DNA from: Tomocerus qinae
Lineage: Eukaryota > Arthropoda > Collembola > Entomobryomorpha > Tomoceridae
Length of the DNA: 64,000 bases
Direction of reading: 5' to 3'
NCBI GenBank assembly: GCA_020055645.1
Contig: CM034546.1
Coordinates: 134,561,875-134,625,874 of the forward strand
Shown here: piece after piece, positions 57,145 to 64,000 of the stretch
How the letters are laid out: each line of letters begins with the position of its first letter
How positions within the stretch are numbered: the stretch's first letter is position 1
Program-made: the position numbers and the translations under genes
The notes under the pieces: model-generated
Databases searched by the model: none
Told to the model about the DNA's origin: nothing
What the model saw: only the letters and a program-made list of their open reading frames with translations

Positions 57145-57740
57145 CAGTATGACACATTAAAAAGTTATCATAGGGGTTTGTATGTTTAAGCAATATATAG
57201 CTATTTTACTACAGACTAATTCGACTTACAAACTTTTACTAATCAGAGGTGCTCAATATCTTGTCCTGCAGTTGCAATGCAAAAAAGAGATCGAACATCT
57301 CAGTGTCCGTTTACAATGGCATCAAAAAATTAAGGCCCAATGAGACAACCATTTAACCTGCCCAATTAAAAAAATGATTTGACTTTGGATAAGATTCTTT
57401 GTACGCTGTTATGGGAGATGCCTACCTCATGAATGATGTACTCTTCTTTTCGATTTTCTATCCCCTATAATTGACTCTTGAATCACTTCATAATTTCCGT
57501 TTTATGGTTAATTGTCACCAGTCGTTCTCTTGCATGCTAAGTGTTAGAAATGGAACTGGAGAAACAAGGATAGGAACTGGAATGAGCAATAATTAGGTTT
57601 ATGCATTCCAACTGCAGGACAAGATATTGAGCACCTCTGATTAGTAAAAGTTTGTAAGTCGAATTAGTCTGTAGTATAAAATAGCCATATATTGCTTATA
57701 CATACAAACTCCTATGATAACTTTTTAATGTGCCATACTG
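57145..57740. mobile_element. Tc1/mariner-type MITE with long inverted repeats
   Basis: Flanked by TA (57143-57144 and 57741-57742). It begins CAGTATGACACATTAAAAAG, and its end is the complement with one or two changes. The inverted repeats run about 140 bp (57145-57285 and 57601-57740) around a 315-bp unique centre. The TA duplication and CAGT ends are typical of Tc1-like mobilisation. Confidence 0.8.
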
Positions 57741-58011
57741 TATATGTTATCAATTAATGGGAAACGCAATTGAAATTTTTAATGCCCATTTTCCACTTTG
57801 ACTATCAAAATGAAGACAAAGTGAGCGCGCGGTATCTTGGTAACCAGTGGACCAATGTGGCCTATTTTCAATAGGGGTTGTCAGTGGTCCATAGGCATTG
57901 TTTTCGCCAAGTTTGGTCAAAATCTATTAATGCGTTCGAAAGTTATCGTGTTCACTAACGGACGGACGGACGGACTGTGCGGTTCTATAAGCTGCCTTAT
58001 TCAGGCGAGCT

Positions 58012-59922
58012 AAAAAGTAATAACAAGTAATAATAATAAGAGGAAAGTAATAAAAGGGTTCATATAGTATAGCAAATACTTGTTACAAAAATATAATATT
58101 AATCAAGTTGAATGATACAAAAAATTACTGTGGTGAAAAAATTACCTTATTTAATATTATAAAAGAACAAAAAATTCTACCCTGAATTTCTATGGTAATT
58201 GTTGTGTTGTCGCAAGAATTTGAGTTTTGGATAAATAATTTATTTTCTCTTACCTACTCTGGCGTTCTGTCAGCTATGACTACTTTGGTTCGAAACCATG
58301 ACAAGGAACAATCAACCCGGACATTCTTGCAAATACAGGTGAAAGAACTTTAGACAATTTTTAGCTCACAGCTAACTTGACAATCTAATGGTTATTTGCT
58401 ACAACCTTTTAATGTGAATATTAAGAGACGTTATGAAAATTCCACCATTCCACAAGTTGTCAACATAATAAATGCTATGTACATTAAGGACGAAATTAAA
58501 ATGTTACCTATTTGTAAGTAATTAGGATTAATTATTATTGTTAAGTATATTCTAGATCTTTAAATCTGTTTACTCGTTGTAATTCTGGTTCTAATTTCAG
58601 TTGTATAACTGCTATGTTGCCTTTCAAGTAATAAATACAATACAATACAATACAATACAACTTACAATTGATAATAATAATGGGTTCACTCCGGAACCAT
58701 CATTAAGAATTAATAATCATGCTTCGTAAATAATTGTCAAATAATCATGTAATATTTTAATTTTTACATTTATAATATCACTATAGCTGTTACCTAGCGC
58801 GGACGTGCTAGAAATTTTTTGAAATATGTAGACCTTCTCATGGGTACAAACATTCTGACATACAAACATAAATAATTATTCAATGCGCTTGCGTCAGTTT
58901 ATGTTTCAAGATCATGAATCATGATCTTGATATTATCAATCCAATATTTCTTTTCCTCTGCTGATAAGAGGCAAGAGGACACAAAGCTTTTTAGGTGGCC
59001 TCCTTTGTTCGTGCTCAGTCAAACGCAAGCTCCCTTTAGTTATCGTTATCAATAGGCGGTAAAGAAATGTTGGATTGATAATACTAAAGCCATACTTCGA
59101 TTTCTGTGAAAAACCATTTTGTAAATTTGGTAATGAAAACTAAACCTTGCTATTTAGTGCATCAATCGAATAATGGATACATACTCTCCTTCCAATAAAT
59201 ATTTTAACTTCCATTTTCAAACCTATTGTTAATGAACACTGGTTAATAAATAATTTTTAGTTAATGACGTTAATTGATATTACTCATTGCATAAATTATT
59301 TTTAACATATTTATGTAGCTACAGTACTTATTACAGTTCTATATGGATCTATATGGTATATGGTAAATATGGATCTAGAAATTGCATAGAAGACAGAAAG
59401 TAGATACGTAAGAAGATATCATGCTTTACAAATTACAAATAATGACCCTGAATCTGAATATGACATAACTATAACTTTTATAACTACAATTAGTACATAA
59501 GGATAATGATAATTAATATCGTTATCAGTTTGTACTAAAAGTTATTCTATGTCAATTAAATAACTAGAAAGCAAATTTTGGAGATCCAGTTCTTTGACTT
59601 TCTTAGGCACAATAATAATATTCTATGGTGGTCCCCACAATATATAATACATTTGTTCTTTATCGTGCTTTCTACAACTTCCTTATATAATTAATTTCCT
59701 GGTGTGTAATAATTGTTATAAAGTCACCATGAATTGCAAATATATGATTTATTTTATTTTATGACAAGAAGTGTGAAATCGTTTTAACCAGCTATAAAAT
59801 ATTTTGCAATGCTAAATTTATTCTGAGAAAATTAGCTCTCACAATAATTCGATTTCTTTTAAGGGTAATGGTATTTTCAAATTTGTTGGCTGGAAGGTGA
59901 AAAGATGTTTATGTTGGACATA
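58012..59922. other. Intergenic with palindromes
   Basis: Contains a CAATA microsatellite (about 58637-58661), a perfect 12-bp palindrome (58906-58930) and an inverted pair TATTATCAATCCAA/TTGGATTGATAATA (58931-58944 and 59072-59085) that bounds about 155 bp, possibly a short foldback element. No gene supported. Confidence 0.45.
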
Positions 59923-60695
59923 TCAACCTTGGACGTAGTGGCAACCACTTGGGTCTCCAGCGCCGGGGAGCCCAAATGCTTGACGAACCTTGCCATAAAC
60001 CTTGAACCTGTTGTTAGCAAGATGATTTGGTCCTCCCTGACACTCTCGTTCTCCATTAATGGCGTTTGTAGTGGCCCCGAATTTCCCAGAGGAGCCTCCT
60101 CTGTCATGTACATTCTTGCTCCAGTACCAAAAGGACACAGCCCAAGATACGTCTTCGTTGTCAGCCACGAGATTAGGATTTTTGACCAGCCGGTCATCTT
60201 TATACAGCTCCATAGACGCTGGTTTGTAATTCCAGCCGCAATAGCTCAATTGGATGTAGCCCCGTCCGTAGTAATATTGTCCTGGAACATCGCAACCAGG
60301 AGTTTTGTACTGACCGGGGCATTTGGTCCGGACACACGCCGTCTCCTCTTTTTTTAGCAGTCCGCCGGATTCATGGATAAATTGGGCGAGTGCCATGGCA
60401 GCTTCCTGCTTCGTAGTTATTCTGCCTCGGTGCAACTGAGACACGAAAGAATTGTACTGACTAATTGTTGGTGCTCGATATCCATTATTCGTCACCGCCT
60501 TTTTGAACTCCTCGTAGGAAAGCTTAACTGCTCAATCACGATAAAAATATTAGTCAAAACTGTAGGTTTAGATTTCATTAGCGTAGTTGAAATTATTATC
60601 ACACACTTTAATTAGAGAATAATACATTTATTTTTACCTTGACAGAAAGCTGTGGAGATCAAACCAACAGCTAAAACAAAAAATGCAAGTTGCAT
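59923..60695 (-). CDS. Secreted GH19 chitinase
   Basis: Exons 60695-60638 and 60527-59923, phase 1, 220 residues. Signal peptide MQLAFFVLAVGLISTAFC. The glycoside hydrolase 19 signature is clear: AQFIHESGG with catalytic E72, LKKEETAC with the second acidic residue (E80 or E81), YYYGRGYIQLSY for the substrate cleft, and AINGERECQGG near the C terminus. Cysteines pair as in compact loop-poor GH19 enzymes. It cleaves chitin by an inverting mechanism. There is no chitin-binding domain. Arthropods usually use GH18 for moulting, so this enzyme may serve digestion or antifungal defence, and its origin by transfer is plausible. The 110-nt intron shows it is in a eukaryotic genome and not contamination. 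Confidence 0.9.
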
Positions 60696-62990
60696 TGTAG
60701 GTAAAACTTAGTTTCTCAATATATTAGCAGTAACGACGAACTGGTTGTGAATCTTAATTTTAAGATCCACCAATTTATATATGAAGACATTGTCACAATT
60801 AAGCTGAATTTTAAACCAACAAAACCTAAATGATTTTCCTTAATTAAAAGATACGTACCTAAAACTATGAACGTCTATTATATTTAATAAGAATTAATTC
60901 TTACTGAACGTTACTTTCCCACGTCCAAATTCTAATTTAAAAAATGTGGATGTCCTCCTCCTAAAACCGCATATAACCAAAAGTTGAGGAAAAGCTAATT
61001 TTTATTATGTATTACTTGCTTCCTAATGTTTTGTTGTAATAATCATCGCGTTTTTAGTGAACTAACTATGTTTGTATAGAAAATAATTATGCATAGCGGA
61101 CAATAACCCATCATATTGTATAATATAGCATCACCTACCACATTTGAGGTGTAATTTTATAATACAAAATCATTTTAAAGTAGATTGAAATATTCCCCAA
61201 GGAATTGTGATCACTTTTAACAGTCTGTCTTTGGGTGGGCAATACAATGGTTGATTTATATGAAAACTAATTGCTAGTTACTTGTGTGCCTACTACAACA
61301 AATCTTTTAAATTTCTTTTTTTACCGAAGTGGGAAGTAAAATCTACCAAAATGTATTTTGTAGTTCTAAAGCAGCTGCCTTAGAGCTACAAATGCATGCT
61401 AAATTTAAAATTACACCAGTTAAAGATCTAGGGGACTTTCTAGCATCCTTTTTTATGTTTCCAAAAAGTTCCCGAAGGCAGATTATTATCATCAAAATTA
61501 ATCATCATCATCATAAAATAACAATCAGTACCTCGTTGCCGGTCACCATTTTTCGGTCTTTTTTGACCTAACCTAATTAAAAATAGTTTATCTTTTATTA
61601 GGTTAGGTTAGAAAAGAGGCGAAAATAGTGACCGCTGCTTAAATTCAACAATTATTTAGTCTGCCTTCGGGAACATTTTGAAAATAGAAAAAGGGTGCTA
61701 GAAAGTCCCTGGGGACTTTCTAGCACCTGCAGATGCTAGAAAGTCCCCTAGATCAGTTAAAGTGATACAAAATTATTTGGTATTGGTCTAGGGTAACTTA
61801 TTGGTCTAGTATAACTTAACTGTATTTTATGTGTATGATTTATAGCGGAAGTTAATTTGGGACTAAATAAATATTCTTGGAAAAAAGTTCTAGTGCAATG
61901 ACCAAATTTGGCTATTTCTTGCTGGATGGCTCATAGGAAAAATTGTCAAGCATAATATTATTTTATTTATATATATTACCTATATAACATAAGTACATCA
62001 GCTTATAACTTCGTAGATATCAAGAGAACAATTAATATGAGATTAAAGTATATACTACTAAATTATTATATCTGTCCTAGTACATAGCACTGTTAACAAA
62101 TACATAATTGGCTGAAACCTACAGGAAAAATTAATATTAATATGGATGATTGCCATTTCTATAGCAAATATATAGTAATTGAATGAAATTTCTTTTTACA
62201 CGTTTTAAATACATCCTAGTTTTGATAGTTTCTAATTCATAAAGCGAAAGATAAAAACAGCCTATTCATGTAGAAAATGTAGTTGCACGTATAAATTTTC
62301 AGCTTGATAAAAGGAATTCGAGTATATTTAATGCTCGGCATAGTATCAGACCTAAACAATAAGTATATAATCGAGAAGCTTTCCTAGTACTGCCCTAGTA
62401 TTTTGCTATTTGCGGGGGCAAAGGCAGCACCGAAATGTTTCGTATGCTAAAAGTCTACTTGTAAGCGTGAAAGGACTGACGATGGAAAAATGAGGAGCAG
62501 AATGTTCTAATGTAAATAAATAGACTTTGCAATATAGAACAGATTGTCAAATTCTTAAGAGAAAAAAGTTTCTATTTATAACCACCTTTGTGCGCATTAA
62601 TTACTCTTGGGGTTTTACATCGAACATTGTGTATCTAGCGAGGCTGCATTTAACATCAACTCATCGTGTAACATTTACTTAATAGGTACCTACTTTGCCT
62701 AGTTACACCCGGCAAAGAAATATTCTTACGTGAAACTTCTGAGGAATTAGTAGCTAATACCAATTGCAGAAAATCTGTAACTCGTTGAATTTTGTTGTAT
62801 TGACTATTTACTGACAATAAATACCTTTCAATCACACCAGTCTTTAAAAAATATATTGGTTCTCATTTAATTGATACATGTACCATATTATTGTATAAGT
62901 ACAATAATTAAACTGCTATTATTCATTATAATTCTAATTTAATTTTTTGAAAGTGTTTCCAATACAGACAGATCTCCAAATTCCATTTAA
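60696..62990. other. Intergenic with one foldback element
   Basis: AT-rich. It holds the foldback element at 61425-61754. No supported gene. Confidence 0.5.
61425..61754. mobile_element. Foldback element with nested inverted repeats
   Basis: Perfect 23-bp terminal inverted repeats (GATCTAGGGGACTTTCTAGC...) at 61425-61447 and 61732-61754. Direct repeats of AGTTAAA(G) lie just outside (61418-61425 and 61755-61762). Inner inverted pairs include AAGTTCCCGAAGGCAGA with its partner near 61660-61675, and GGTCACC...ACCTAACCTAA with its complement. A 34-bp palindrome at 61694-61727 duplicates and inverts part of the terminal repeat. Confidence 0.8.
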
Positions 62991-64000
62991 ATGTTTGCAT
63001 CGGTAAGTACTTCAGAATTGTATTAATTCTGTTAGCATTTTCTACCAAACTACTTATACCACTCTGTATTAACTCGATGTAATAATATTTTTATTTGTTT
63101 CACAAACAGCTCACCACATCCAGGCTTATTAAACAGAAAGAAAAACCCACAAAGAAAGTTGTGGTTTTGGTTAGCAGACGAAATGGAGTTGAACAAATCA
63201 AATACTGTCAAATGGGGTACGTTTATATTATCATTGTAATTTTGAGTAGTTATTGTAATGACATTGTAACATACATTAAATTGAATATTAAATTGAAACT
63301 TTGTTGTTCAATGTTTTCTCATCATTTAAAATTGTTGAATCAAGCTAAGAGACTTGAATACTAAACATGAATTTTTTTTTGATAGTTTGAATTTCAATAA
63401 TCTTGGAAATTAAAAGGAAAATTGCGAATGAAAATGCTGTAGATAACCTATTTTAGAAATTCTCGTAATTGGAAATGATTTTGTTAGGAAACGCCCAACG
63501 GATAATCAGCTAATGGGTCGATACGCAGTTGAGGAATGGCTAGATAAAAATTTGGAGTATGTACAGCACATTGAGAAACATCTGGCAGTGAAGAAAAAGA
63601 AACAAATGCAAACAAAATGTGCAAAGAACGATAAAAGAGGAAATGAAATTGAAGAACAAGAACAAGAAAGTTTTTCTGAATGTCAGGCTAGTCCCGAGGA
63701 TTTGGAATGTGCTTATGTTGGCACAGTTCAAGAAGCTCAGGATAGTCTGGAGATGAGCTCCAACTGTGAAGAATTAGTAGGAAATCCTTCTCGTTCAGCA
63801 GAAGTGGCACAATCAGAAAATTCTGAGGAAACGTCAGAGAACTTCATCCAAGAATTGAATAATTGTAAACAAATGACTGCAAAATTAATAGAAGAAAATA
63901 AACAATTAAAAAACGTGATGATGAAGAAGCAACAAAATCTGGAACTAATTGAGGAATACAATAAATTGGGGAATCTCATCAAAAATCTTGAAAGCAATTG
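62991..64000 (+). CDS. Coiled-coil protein, 5' part (runs off the window)
   Basis: Exons 62991-63002, 63110-63216, and 63488 to beyond the window, with phases 0 and 2 consistent. The start MFAS is followed by a basic segment (KQKEKPTKKVVVLVSRRNG), then KRPTDNQLMGRYAVEEWLD. A long acidic Glu/Ser-rich region follows, and then a heptad-like helix from about residue 190 (NFIQELNNCKQMTAKLIEEN). No known domain seen. No signal peptide, so probably cytosolic or nuclear. The short first exon is supported only by a good donor (GTAAGT) and its phase. Confidence 0.55.

Larger units (their letters stand above)
56751..58011. mobile_element. Composite repeat with AGCTCGCCTGA ends
   Basis: Ends AGCTCGCCTGAGTAA (56751) and its complement TTATTCAGGCGAGCT (to 58011). 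The right subterminal region has ACGGACGGACGGACGG. Inside lie a minisatellite (56828-57045) and a complete Tc1-type MITE (57145-57740). No target duplication is clear. No coding capacity. Confidence 0.5.

Overview
The window reads as nuclear DNA of an AT-rich arthropod. Genes are split by short GT-AG introns, core promoters carry TATA boxes, and there are families of gustatory-type and ionotropic chemoreceptors, a Ty3/gypsy retroelement and many small inverted-repeat (hAT-, Tc1- and TTAA-type) transposons. The chemoreceptor style and an animal GH19 chitinase make a springtail (Collembola) my best guess; this is inference from recall and needs a search.

Layout. 1-7202: a minus-strand Ty3/gypsy element with a 5' LTR at about 6770-7202, a tRNA-Lys-type primer site, gag, a -1 frameshift signal, pol, and then on the same strand an open DEDDy 3'-5' exonuclease reading frame (Rrp6/EXOSC10-like) that runs off the left edge. 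7290-11125: a tandem pair of small secreted Gly/Tyr-rich peptide genes with near-identical promoters. 12910-14769: a three-exon Ly6/quiver-like GPI protein. 16397-17680: a chemoreceptor gene, followed by a hAT MITE. 20646-23831: an eight-exon ionotropic receptor, convergent with a two-exon short-chain dehydrogenase at 24159-25183.

27200-42650: an array of Ig-domain receptor genes on the minus strand: two full-length 16-exon paralogs (28574-34510 and 36238-41277) plus a 5' stub (27209-27338). The extracellular part resembles VEGFR/PDGFR (PVR) with about seven Ig domains, but the kinase is replaced by a short conserved tail carrying a YxxL motif. Each paralog carries two different small frameshifts, so as written neither encodes a full-length protein. 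44100-54605: three related chemoreceptor genes on the minus strand in different states (splice-donor problem, clear pseudogene, intact). They flank a plus-strand four-exon gene (48035-49905) for a secreted protein with a cysteine-knot-like module and an unrecognised 340-residue domain. 56204-56638: a small single-pass membrane protein. 56751-58011: nested MITEs. 59923-60695: GH19 chitinase. 62991 to the end: the start of a coiled-coil protein gene.

No operons, CRISPR arrays, rRNA or tRNA genes were found. Exon junctions were chosen by hand from GT/AG sites that keep the phase. Where the phase sums to a whole number of codons across all exons (IR, SDR, Ly6, the GR at 53044-54605, the 48035 gene and GH19) the models are strong. 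The less certain joins are stated in the entries.
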